A stretch of DNA of 29,162 bases from a virus, in IMG/VR virus record IMGVR_UViG_3300028557_001360, positions 1 through 29,162 of that record, one strand, 5' to 3'. The position numbers and the translations under genes were made by a program. Positions 1 to 7,785 of this stretch are shown here, in pieces (position 1 is the stretch's first letter; every line of letters begins with the position of its first letter). Under the pieces are notes generated by a model. The model made no database searches. It had not been told where the DNA came from and saw nothing but the letters and a program-made list of their open reading frames with translations.

Positions 1-1125
1 CTCAGATATTTCATACAACTCTCTAGCTTCATCATTCAATCTATTTAAATAAGTATCGTTAAATAGTTGTTTTTCTGCTAATTTATTTAAACAAGTTTTA
101 ATCCATACATTATTTTGTATATTATCGTCATCTAGCATCTTATCTAGATATATATATTTATCTTTTTGGAAGGTAATATCTAAGCTTACTTGTGGTAATT
201 TGATCGTTGGAATAATTTGAGGATTGAATAAGTCGTAAAATTCGACTTTGTGCAATATAGTTTTAGAATTTTCAACCATGGCATTAAATTCTTCTTTAGA
301 AAAGTCATGTTTTAAATACTCCCACACTTCTTCTTCTGACATCATGTACGCTGTAGAATAAAAGTCATCAACTTCTCGCTCACCGTGCTTTGAATTTAAG
401 AAAGCCTTATGGATGTATCTATCTTCTTTATTGAGGTAGTGTGAATCCGTTGCAAAAATTAGAGGAATTTGGAAAAAACTGGCAATAGATTTCATTCTAC
501 AATTAACTATTCTCTGTTCTTCCGAATCATTTGGGGCTATTTCTAATAATAAGTCTTGCCCAAAACACTGCTGTAAAAAATCAATAAATAAATATATCTG
601 CTGCTTATAGAAAGTGGTTTGCTGCTCATCTCCCGCTCCTTCTGCTGCATGTAATTTTAAGATATACTGTGAGAGTTCGCCACCAATACAAGCAGTTGTG
701 GCAATCAGTGTTCCTTTGTACTTATTTGTTATATCTAACAACTCTTGCTTTGTTACAGGGACGCGCTCAAGCCCTCTATCATAATAAGAATGAGACCAAG
801 CTATGCTACTAAACTCCCTCAGTGCGCGATGGCCCTCAGCATTTTTAGCCATGAGTAGAAAGTGAGGATATTTTCCACCCATACTTCTATCATCAGTAAG
901 ATAGATCTCATTTCCAAGTATTAGTTTCATTTCAGAATCTTTATATTTCTTTTTATAGTATTGAATAGCTTCTACATGAGCGCTTAGGGACTCATGGTCT
1001 GTTATTGCTAGACCAGAAAGTCCCAATTCATGTGCTCTATCTATTAAATCGCTCGGCTTTATGATGCAATCTAGTAAGCGAAGATTTGAGAAGTGGGTAT
1101 GATTATGCACAGAGACGTAAGACAT
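1..1125 (-). CDS. dnaE: DNA polymerase III alpha subunit (DnaE type), N-terminal PHP part, partial
   Basis: This is the first 375 codons of a replicative DNA polymerase; the frame stays open to base 1, so the catalytic palm lies outside the window. The N-terminus carries the PHP (polymerase and histidinol phosphatase) domain: HNHTHFS at residues 7-13 (HxH), LAITDHES around 39-46, and GNEIYL at 71-76. Further on are TTACIGGELSQ and FATDSHYL, both typical of bacterial PolC/DnaE PHP domains. In the family this metal-binding domain is structural or proofreading, while polymerisation is done by the missing C-terminal part. The ATG follows GGAGG with a 10-base gap, and a consensus promoter sits 35-63 bases upstream, so the polymerase has its own transcription start although it follows the speD unit. 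A free-standing PHP phosphoesterase is less likely because the insertions match DnaE. Confidence 0.9.
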   Translation of the reverse strand, partial: MSYVSVHNHTHFSNLRLLDCIIKPSDLIDRAHELGLSGLAITDHESLSAHVEAIQYYKKKYKDSEMKLILGNEIYLTDDRSMGGKYPHFLLMAKNAEGHRALREFSSIAWSHSYYDRGLERVPVTKQELLDITNKYKGTLIATTACIGGELSQYILKLHAAEGAGDEQQTTFYKQQIYLFIDFLQQCFGQDLLLEIAPNDSEEQRIVNCRMKSIASFFQIPLIFATDSHYLNKEDRYIHKAFLNSKHGEREVDDFYSTAYMMSEEEVWEYLKHDFSKEEFNAMVENSKTILHKVEFYDLFNPQIIPTIKLPQVSLDITFQKDKYIYLDKMLDDDNIQNNVWIKTCLNKLAEKQLFNDTYLNRLNDEARELYEISE

Positions 1126-1159
1126 TCACTCATATCCTCCTAGTTTATTATATATAATA

Positions 1160-1188
1160 ATTATACTATATAATAGTAGTTCTGTCAA
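1160..1188 (-). promoter_or_regulatory. Consensus sigma-A promoter for the DNA polymerase gene
   Basis: On the minus strand TTGACA (1188-1183) and TATAAT (1165-1160) are separated by exactly 17 bases. Both hexamers are perfect matches to the vegetative consensus. The site lies in the AT-rich gap between the end of speD and the dnaE start. Confidence 0.88.
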
Positions 1189-1193
1189 TATAA

Positions 1194-1559
1194 CTACTGT
1201 AAGAGGCCCCGCTCTATAAACTTCTCTACTGATTTAGTAGGCTTTAAAATATTTTTGAATATTTCTACAGCTTCTTCAGGAAAGCATAGATTAGAGCATG
1301 TATAGCAATCAAATGCAACAAACCCAAATTCTGGATAAGTGTGTATAGAAAGATGAGATTCTTCAAGTAGCACTAGTACAGTTAGCCCCTGAGGCTCAAA
1401 ATCTTTATGTATTACGTCAACAACTGTGGCCCCAGTTGCATTTGCGGCAAGCAAGCATAGTGATTTCATGAAAGGTAGATTATCTATGCGATCAGAGTCG
1501 CAACCCCAGAAATCAACTACGCAATGCTTGCCATAAGTGCCAAATGAATTTTGTTGCAT
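1194..1559 (-). CDS. speD: S-adenosylmethionine decarboxylase proenzyme (SpeD/SpeH class 1b family)
   Basis: A 121-residue pyruvoyl-dependent decarboxylase. In the family it normally makes decarboxylated AdoMet, the aminopropyl donor for spermidine. The self-processing site is LLEESHLSIHTYPE, giving Glu67-Ser68 cleavage with Ser68 becoming the pyruvoyl group. His73 and Cys88 sit at the positions of the processing His and the proton-donor Cys (numbering offset by five from the Thermotoga enzyme, from memory). The length fits the short prokaryotic class. I chose the ATG at 1559 rather than the GTG at 1577: GGAGG lies 11 bases before the ATG, and the ATG overlaps the preceding stop (TAATG), indicating translational coupling to the virion-like gene. 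Some SpeD relatives, including phage ones, are reported to act on ornithine or arginine, so the substrate is not certain. No spermidine synthase gene is in the window. Confidence 0.9.
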   Translation of the reverse strand: MQQNSFGTYGKHCVVDFWGCDSDRIDNLPFMKSLCLLAANATGATVVDVIHKDFEPQGLTVLVLLEESHLSIHTYPEFGFVAFDCYTCSNLCFPEEAVEIFKNILKPTKSVEKFIERGLLQ

Positions 1560-2980
1560 TAATATATTTCCCTCCACTGAGCTGTAACCGCAGCTTTTGC
1601 GCGCACGTTTCCTGTTTCTGTTGTTTTTACAGATATAATATATACTTCAGAATTTGTAGAGTCATAATTTTGAACAATAAAGTTCTTTTTTGAATCAGTT
1701 GCAGAGGGTATTCCAGCAACTCCTTGACTATTTGCAGAACCACCAGCTGGAATGACTACAGAAGATAATACATTTATTACAGTAGTAGAGCCAGTAAACG
1801 CAGCAGCATCAATGGAATATTCAACAACACTATTTGTATTTACTGAAACCCAAGTTAATGAGGAAGTTCCGCCAGCATTGACTAAATAACTTGCATCTGG
1901 AATTTTTATAATTTCAACATAACTTGAATTGTCTTGTATGTGTGCAGTAATATTATTTAATTTTACAGTTGCTCTATTTGGATAGCCTTGATAGGTATCT
2001 TTTAGTCTAAATGCAAGCACTGGAAATCTAGAGGCACCAGTTGTCGATGTTTGTCTTAGTGACCCACTATCAATAGACCAATCAATTCCGCTTTGTATAT
2101 ATCCACCTTCTGCCATAACAGAAGAACATATTTGAGAGAAGCTTGCACTTGCTGATATAGCTGCAGTATTTACAATTTCGCATCGAACTGGCAGGTTTGG
2201 ATTAGCGATATACACAGTATTATCGAAGTTTGAGTGATAGTATTCATGCGCAACTATATATTCACCATTATGCACGAATCCACATCTAACTCTACCAACT
2301 CCGAGCCATTGAAAATCTATAAATATTAGCTGCGCTTTAGATATATTGAGATTAAATTCACTCTTGCCAGTCCCATCGCAACGATCAATATTCCATTGAC
2401 TTTGTGGTATTCGCGTACCAACCTCTGATGCTGTTCCAGTAACATACGATCGTATAACCCAATTTAATGTACCAGCATCTGTACCGTTTGATGTTGGAAG
2501 TCCTACCTGTTCAAAATAGATTCCATCTCTATCATCAAAGTATCCAGTTCTTTTTGTAACATTCGCTTCTGCATATCCAAAATTAAATGAACTTAAAATT
2601 AATTGTGACTTGCCAGGTTGATAGTGATGGTATAATTTTGTTTGATGTATTACATATGAACCACTACTAGTGCCCGTTGCCAATGTTGCAGCTGCTTGAT
2701 TTAAGGCAAAAGAGACTGTGCCACTAGCACTTACAGAATCTAAAAAGTTTGGGTCAATTGCATATAAATGCTTATAGTCTCCAAGAGTAAGTGGTTCGCT
2801 CACTCTCGCTCTACCAAATGCATCTACACTTCCATTATCTCCTGTACTACCAACACTAACAACTCTAATAGCATCTTGAGAAAGTTCAAGAACATCCGAA
2901 CGTTCGTTTTCTTCGCCAATAAAGTAGGCGCTCTGTGGTGGATAACTTATCGCCAGCTCAGGTCCTGAAATCTCTACCAT
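1559..2980 (-). CDS. Putative virion structural protein (tail/capsid-associated, unknown detail)
   Basis: 473 residues with a Ser/Thr/Gly/Ala-rich, beta-strand-like composition typical of phage virion proteins. No catalytic motif is visible. Around residues 225-270 it has the stretch FQWLGVGRVRCGFV followed by NPNLPVRCEI; I recall this kind of sequence from uncharacterised structural proteins of marine and other tailed phages. The C-terminal part (about residues 365-455) looks like a separate beta-rich domain. There is no signal peptide or membrane segment. The ATG follows a purine-rich GGGGGAG site. It sits between recJ and speD and overlaps the speD start by one base, an odd place for a structural gene since all neighbours upstream are replication genes. 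The virion assignment is inference. Confidence 0.6.
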   Translation of the reverse strand: MVEISGPELAISYPPQSAYFIGEENERSDVLELSQDAIRVVSVGSTGDNGSVDAFGRARVSEPLTLGDYKHLYAIDPNFLDSVSASGTVSFALNQAAATLATGTSSGSYVIHQTKLYHHYQPGKSQLILSSFNFGYAEANVTKRTGYFDDRDGIYFEQVGLPTSNGTDAGTLNWVIRSYVTGTASEVGTRIPQSQWNIDRCDGTGKSEFNLNISKAQLIFIDFQWLGVGRVRCGFVHNGEYIVAHEYYHSNFDNTVYIANPNLPVRCEIVNTAAISASASFSQICSSVMAEGGYIQSGIDWSIDSGSLRQTSTTGASRFPVLAFRLKDTYQGYPNRATVKLNNITAHIQDNSSYVEIIKIPDASYLVNAGGTSSLTWVSVNTNSVVEYSIDAAAFTGSTTVINVLSSVVIPAGGSANSQGVAGIPSATDSKKNFIVQNYDSTNSEVYIISVKTTETGNVRAKAAVTAQWREIY

Positions 2981-2991
2981 CTTTTCTCCCC

Positions 2992-4740
2992 CTAAAAATA
3001 ATGTTGAATTTCTTTTGCTTTTGCATAATCTTCAATAAGGACTTGTGGATACAGGCCCCCACTCCACTCATTCATCTGAAATCTACCAACTACATCTAAT
3101 GTGATAAATCCATGCTGTGGTGGCTTTAGTGTAGCGTATTCTTCTAATGACATATTAAATTTCATAAAAGAAATATCGTTTGATGTTATTTTTAACGTTG
3201 GATTTTTATCCGCAGAAAGTAAGACAATATCATCAATCTTTATCTTTATGTTTTTTACGCAAAAGAGTGGCTCTTCAAACCCCTTTCCCCACAAACTCTT
3301 TAAAGAATGTATCTCTTGAAAGAATGAGAAGTTCAATTGTGAGACATCTAGAATACCATCTACTAAATATTGATTATCAAAATTTATATTTAGAAGTTTA
3401 GTATTTGCATATTGAATAAAATCTTCCAGTTTTTCTTTTTTGAATCCAACACCAAAAGCATTAGCATGGCCTTCTGCATACTCTGCTATGGAACTTTCTA
3501 TAATAAAATTTTTAAAATCTTTCAACTCAGATTTTTCATAACCCCTAGCAGAACCTTGCAGCAACTCATTCTCTGTTTCTTTTAAGATCATAACTGGGCG
3601 CTTATACTTTGCCATTATTTTATTTGCAATTAGTCCTGATAAGTTTTTATCAATATTCCCATTATCAACAATTGCAATAATTTTATTTTGTACCAAGTTA
3701 CTCTCCTGTATAATTTCTTCTATACTCTTTATAGAATCGTCACGCATTCTATTTTGACGACTTTTTATATTACTTACCATCCTACAAGCTGCCTCAAACA
3801 TACTTTCTGTATCGCCTTCTTTTGAGCCACGCTTAGTTGACTGAATTCTTTCATGAGCATCGCTATCTAGAAACGCTTTAAATATAATCATCTTTTCTTC
3901 TGCTGACCCAGCTCTAACAACAGCGTTTATAAGAGGAGAAATATAAAATCCTATGGTTGTTATACTGATTTCATTTCGCATTGAGTATGATTGTTTTTCG
4001 ATCAGAGCTTTTAAAAATATATTCTTTATATTATTTAACCCTTGTAAAATTAAACGTCTATTTTCAAGCTCAGTGGTATCCATCATATCTGCAATTAAAC
4101 CTAGTGCAACTAAATCTAGGAGACCATCTGCAATGTCCGTCTGACATTTTTCATCTAATACTTTACAAAATTTATATACTACGGCCGCACCGCTCAAGTT
4201 TTTATTCGGATAAACTCCGTCAATTGTAGGATTTACAACTATCGCTGTTGTTTCATCTTGTATATCAGATTCATGATGGTCTAGAATTATACAATCAATA
4301 TCAAGATTATTTAATAGCTCATGAATTTCTGCCTGATTTGAGCCAGCATCTGGTATGATTACTAGTTTATATTCATTATCTTTTAAATATTGAACAGTTT
4401 CTTCTAGTAAGCCATGTTGCTTGCCTGTGTGAATTCTATAATCAATATTATCTACTTTTTTTCCATAGTAACGATAAATCCAATTTAATAGCACAGCACT
4501 TGATGTATATCCATCACAATCAGAGTCTACCTGTATAAATATCTTACTACCTTCATGTAGGTGCATTAGGAATAGTATTGCTGCCATTTCTATATTTTTG
4601 ATAGATTGCGGATCATTAATACAAGCAGAAGAAGGAAAAATGAAGTTTTCAATATTTGATATGTCTATATTTCTATTATAAAAAATCTGCTCGACTAAGG
4701 TTAGATTGGGGTTCATTGGTTTTATTAATTCATACTTCAT
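2992..4740 (-). CDS. recJ: RecJ-like single-stranded DNA exonuclease (DHH/DHHA1)
   Basis: 582 residues. Family role: 5'-to-3' degradation of single-stranded DNA in recombination and repair, using two metal ions. Visible motifs in order are VDSDCDGYTS (residues 71-80, motif I), IIPDAGSN with D131 (motif II), ILDHHESD with D154-H155-H156 (motif III), GLIADMMD near 214-221 (motif IV), and EGHANAFG at 423-430, the GGHxxAxG-type substrate-binding loop of the DHHA1 domain. The C-terminal region (about 450-570) fits the OB-like domain of RecJ. The start is the ATG at 4740, one base after the primase stop and preceded by GGAGGG; an in-frame upstream extension to 4794 would lie inside the primase gene and has no advantage. 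Part of the dnaB-primase-recJ operon. Confidence 0.9.
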   Translation of the reverse strand: MKYELIKPMNPNLTLVEQIFYNRNIDISNIENFIFPSSACINDPQSIKNIEMAAILFLMHLHEGSKIFIQVDSDCDGYTSSAVLLNWIYRYYGKKVDNIDYRIHTGKQHGLLEETVQYLKDNEYKLVIIPDAGSNQAEIHELLNNLDIDCIILDHHESDIQDETTAIVVNPTIDGVYPNKNLSGAAVVYKFCKVLDEKCQTDIADGLLDLVALGLIADMMDTTELENRRLILQGLNNIKNIFLKALIEKQSYSMRNEISITTIGFYISPLINAVVRAGSAEEKMIIFKAFLDSDAHERIQSTKRGSKEGDTESMFEAACRMVSNIKSRQNRMRDDSIKSIEEIIQESNLVQNKIIAIVDNGNIDKNLSGLIANKIMAKYKRPVMILKETENELLQGSARGYEKSELKDFKNFIIESSIAEYAEGHANAFGVGFKKEKLEDFIQYANTKLLNINFDNQYLVDGILDVSQLNFSFFQEIHSLKSLWGKGFEEPLFCVKNIKIKIDDIVLLSADKNPTLKITSNDISFMKFNMSLEEYATLKPPQHGFITLDVVGRFQMNEWSGGLYPQVLIEDYAKAKEIQHYF

Positions 4741-4741
4741 T

Positions 4742-5785
4742 TTAGCCCTCCTGCAATGTAAATCGTTCTGATAATAAAAATTTAAAAGTGTCAATTCCCT
4801 TGTCTATAGGAGAATCTTTTATGTCTAGCAGATTCCACTTGTCAAACATAAAACTTATTAGTACTTTATTTGAAAACCTTTTAAAAATATTAGTTAAATT
4901 CTTCACTTGTTTCTCATATAGCTCGTCACCTATGCTACCAAACTCTTTATCAAATGCTACAATGACTTCTTCTACACCTAAGTCAACCAATAACTTTATT
5001 TGATATGCAGATATACTTGAGCCGCAACAAGCTACCGCACAACTATCTTCATATTTATCTAAAATAAGAACAGACTTTTCACCTTCAAATACTATTGCCT
5101 TCTTATATTTTTTTATATTTTCTTTATTATTACTGAGGCCGAAAAGATTATAAGATAAGGGATGGGGATAGCTTTTACCATTTATAAAAGCTACCCTATA
5201 CTTACCATATATTTCTTCTTCTTTAACAAGTGTTCTTTGTCGAACGCCAATTAATCTATTGTCTACATCAAAATGCGGTATTATTATACAACAACTAACT
5301 GGATTATATTTAATCTTATAGTCTTGTATAGTCTGCATTTCTATTCCTTCCTGCATCCAATCCTTAATAAGATATGAGCGCAGTACATTCAAGTCTGACT
5401 CATCATAAAAAGTGATTTCTTTTTCTATCTCTTCTTTATCTATTTTATTTGTGGTATATGCATCATTTGTAAAAAATGTTTTAGTATGTTTATACAGCCA
5501 ATATACACCATTGCTACTTGTTGATTCTTCTCTTTTATTTTTTGAATTTCTAGATATTAATTCAAATATATTAAAAAAATCTCCACAACCAGTATAGCAT
5601 TTAAACATCTTTGTATCTAAGTAATAGTAAAGTTTTTTACTGCCACAGCCAGGCTCGTTGTGACATACTGTATCAAATATCAAGGCACCCTGCACGTATA
5701 TGGGAGAATCAGAACCTAAAGCAGCTAGCGCTTCTATGATCTGCGATTCATTCAGAGTATCCTTTATAACTCTTAGATTTACCAT
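4742..5785 (-). CDS. DNA primase (zinc-finger plus TOPRIM)
   Basis: 347 residues; synthesises RNA primers at the phage fork together with the adjacent DnaB-type helicase. A CHC2-like zinc finger lies near the N-terminus: C41-H42, C47, C63 and C67 in a CHN..CG...CYTGCG arrangement. A DnaG-type core follows (residues 140-215, including IIPHFDVDNRLIGVRQR). The TOPRIM domain has VFEGEKS (232-238, catalytic Glu234) and VAFDKE (276-281, the acidic metal-binding pair). There is no C-terminal helicase-interaction domain of the long DnaG kind, so this is a compact phage primase. The ATG is five bases after the helicase stop, with only a weak ribosome site, suggesting coupled translation. Confidence 0.88.
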   Translation of the reverse strand: MVNLRVIKDTLNESQIIEALAALGSDSPIYVQGALIFDTVCHNEPGCGSKKLYYYLDTKMFKCYTGCGDFFNIFELISRNSKNKREESTSSNGVYWLYKHTKTFFTNDAYTTNKIDKEEIEKEITFYDESDLNVLRSYLIKDWMQEGIEMQTIQDYKIKYNPVSCCIIIPHFDVDNRLIGVRQRTLVKEEEIYGKYRVAFINGKSYPHPLSYNLFGLSNNKENIKKYKKAIVFEGEKSVLILDKYEDSCAVACCGSSISAYQIKLLVDLGVEEVIVAFDKEFGSIGDELYEKQVKNLTNIFKRFSNKVLISFMFDKWNLLDIKDSPIDKGIDTFKFLLSERFTLQEG

Positions 5786-5790
5786 AGCGT

Positions 5791-7266
5791 CTACTCTTTC
5801 TTTACAACAATTTCAAAATCCTCCATGTTTATTGTTGTATAGTCATTATCAGTTAAGAATAATGGCTCAACTCTACATGTAGCAAGATCCCCATAACACC
5901 ACAGCTTCACAGATTTAAACTTTCCTCTACGATTCTTATAAATGTGATGCACTATATTTGGCATTGGAATACATGATGCCTGAATAAAGGGTGTTAAAGC
6001 CTCTTTATCCTGCTCAGTAACAGGTAAGCTAATATATCCAACATCCACCTTATCTCCAATTGCTTTTGCTCCCCTCAATACGTTTTGGTTTGAAGTATCT
6101 CTACTCTCCCAATCTGCATTTAATTGAGTTGATGACATAATAAATACGCCCAGTTCATTACATAAATCTTTTAATCTAATAGCTAACATAAATAATATAT
6201 TATCTTCTCTTAATTTCATTCCTTTTGTTCTTTGTGATATCTCTTCTAGTATTTTTAAAGAACTATGAATATAATCAAACCCGTAATATAATACTCCATT
6301 TTCTCTTCTATTTCTACGTATTACATTTTCTATATCTCTTATAGAGAAATCAGGTAAATGCTCAATCCAAATAGGAGAACGGCCAAGGATTTGCGCTGCC
6401 CGCAAAACCCTATCCTCCTCATCATTGTAATAAGTGCCATTTAATATAGCATCTTCTCTAACGCCACTTATAAAAGCTAGTGCCATAGTCTGACATTCGT
6501 CAATGCCCAACTCTGTACTAATAAAGACTGAGGGTTCTGAGGTACCGTTCTGAACCCATTGTCGCTTTCTAGTGTCGTATATTTCATCGCATGCAAAATT
6601 ACATATATCAGCAATCATCATGCGGCTTTTGCCTAAGCCAGTGGGCGCACTACGTAAGTAAAATTTTCTTAATCGCGCACCTCGTGTAACTGAATTTATA
6701 AGTGAGCCATATAGTGGAATTCCAAACTCTGGCTGCTCTTTTAAAGATTCAATTAAATCTACTAAGCCTTCACCAGCCTGTTTAGAAATTGACCAAGTTT
6801 TAGATAAATAATCTAGTTTAATCTTCTCTATTCTTTGATCAATGCTATCTGCTAGCTGCTCTATGTCATGCTCATCTAGTATTTCTAACTCTTTATTAAC
6901 ATCAATTCCGTTAGAATCATAGGCTCGCAATAAAGTTAATTTCTTTAGTTTTCCATAATAATATTCAAAAGAATTTATATCTGCTTTTTGCTCGGCAGAT
7001 TCCAATAATTCCTTGCCTTTATAAGAGCTAAATAATTCTTTATGATCTGGTCGCGAATGTAAAAAGTTATCAATATCAAAAACAGATATTTGCTCTAAGC
7101 CCTGAACGACTAAATTGTTTATTATAGTGAATATCATTTTGTGAAACTTATTATCAAAATCACCTGTGCTAAAATAATACTTATCAACCTGCTCTAATAG
7201 TAGAGGAAATTTAAACAGGTTGAGCAGCACCGCTTCTTCTGTTTTTTGATCGTAGAATTTACTCAT
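5791..7266 (-). CDS. dnaB: Replicative DNA helicase, DnaB family
   Basis: 491 residues; hexameric 5'-to-3' fork helicase. Residues 1-110 match the DnaB N-terminal helical domain (starting QKTEEAVLLNLFKFP). The RecA-like motor starts near 180, with Walker A SAPTGLGKS (206-214) and a Walker B region YYGFDYIHS with the DnaB-like aspartate. Then come the sensor stretch FIMSSTQLNADWES and the segment VLRGAKAIGDKVDVGY, and finally an arginine-containing HIYKNRRGKF near the C-terminus. The ATG overlaps the stop of the upstream zinc-ribbon gene (ATGA), and the primase starts five bases downstream, so helicase and primase are made together. Confidence 0.92.
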   Translation of the reverse strand: MSKFYDQKTEEAVLLNLFKFPLLLEQVDKYYFSTGDFDNKFHKMIFTIINNLVVQGLEQISVFDIDNFLHSRPDHKELFSSYKGKELLESAEQKADINSFEYYYGKLKKLTLLRAYDSNGIDVNKELEILDEHDIEQLADSIDQRIEKIKLDYLSKTWSISKQAGEGLVDLIESLKEQPEFGIPLYGSLINSVTRGARLRKFYLRSAPTGLGKSRMMIADICNFACDEIYDTRKRQWVQNGTSEPSVFISTELGIDECQTMALAFISGVREDAILNGTYYNDEEDRVLRAAQILGRSPIWIEHLPDFSIRDIENVIRRNRRENGVLYYGFDYIHSSLKILEEISQRTKGMKLREDNILFMLAIRLKDLCNELGVFIMSSTQLNADWESRDTSNQNVLRGAKAIGDKVDVGYISLPVTEQDKEALTPFIQASCIPMPNIVHHIYKNRRGKFKSVKLWCYGDLATCRVEPLFLTDNDYTTINMEDFEIVVKKE

Positions 7267-7739
7267 ACTTCCTCCAATTGAATTTCATATATTTTTTTAA
7301 AGATTTCTGAACGAGGGGGGGCTATAGTGACCACAACCTTTTTCAAATCTAAAATCTCACTTGAATTAGCTCTACCTTGCTGGATAGTCCTATAATAGTT
7401 ACGCGCTTCTTTATAGTGATACGGAACAATACCAATGCCCTGAGCCTTCTCTGGGCGCATCTTTTTTACCCCATAACAATAGTTTAAAGTACCTAATATG
7501 CCGCTCAGAGTATAGTTATATTCAGTCTGGAACTGATTTATTTGTCTACCTATAAGGGCAAAGTTTACATCTCCATCCCAGAGTTCAAATATATAAGCAT
7601 TTAGTTCTTTTCTTAATAACTTATCCTGAGCATCACTCTCAGCGCATTGTATGTGGGCGTATCTCTTTTGAACTTGCGTAAATTGCTCTGTATTTCTGTC
7701 TATTGACTTTCCACAGAAGAAACATTTAACTGGCCTCAT
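7263..7739 (-). CDS. Zinc-ribbon protein of unknown function, upstream of dnaB
   Basis: 158 residues, not recognised as a named family. The N-terminus has a CFFCGKS knuckle followed by YAHIQC, giving a CxxC...HxxC zinc-binding pattern. The rest is soluble and charged, with an aromatic-rich helical stretch (FALIGRQINQFQTEYNYT) and a KEARNYYR segment. The ATG at 7739 is preferred over a GTG nine bases upstream because AGGTG sits six bases before it. The stop overlaps the dnaB start (ATGA), so the two are translated together. From position, a role in helicase loading or origin/primer handling is possible, but nothing in the sequence proves it. Confidence 0.75.
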   Translation of the reverse strand: MRPVKCFFCGKSIDRNTEQFTQVQKRYAHIQCAESDAQDKLLRKELNAYIFELWDGDVNFALIGRQINQFQTEYNYTLSGILGTLNYCYGVKKMRPEKAQGIGIVPYHYKEARNYYRTIQQGRANSSEILDLKKVVVTIAPPRSEIFKKIYEIQLEEV

Positions 7740-7754
7740 AAGCAACACCTATCT

Positions 7755-7780
7755 AAATAAAGGGGGCACGATGGCCCCCT
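7755..7780 (-). terminator. Rho-independent terminator after the RecA-like ATPase gene
   Basis: The minus strand reads AGGGGGC, a six-base loop, then GCCCCCT followed by TTATTT. The perfect seven-pair GC stem plus T-rich tail begins six bases after the stop of the ATPase gene. It separates that gene from the helicase/primase operon, for which no promoter is visible in the short gap, so read-through is likely. Confidence 0.88.
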
Positions 7781-7785
7781 CAGAG

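Noticed and set aside
1560-1577. GTG at 1577 as the speD start
   Set aside because: The GGAGG that serves the ATG at 1559 would lie within the coding sequence; homologs start near the MQQNSFGTYG form.
2768-2968. Plus-strand open frames throughout (for example 2768-2968, 3101-3319, 27566-27907)
   Set aside because: All lie antisense to well-supported minus-strand genes, lack ribosome sites and recognisable protein features.
4741-4794. Longer RecJ start inside the primase gene
   Set aside because: The ATG at 4740 has a strong ribosome site and clean one-base spacing from the primase stop.
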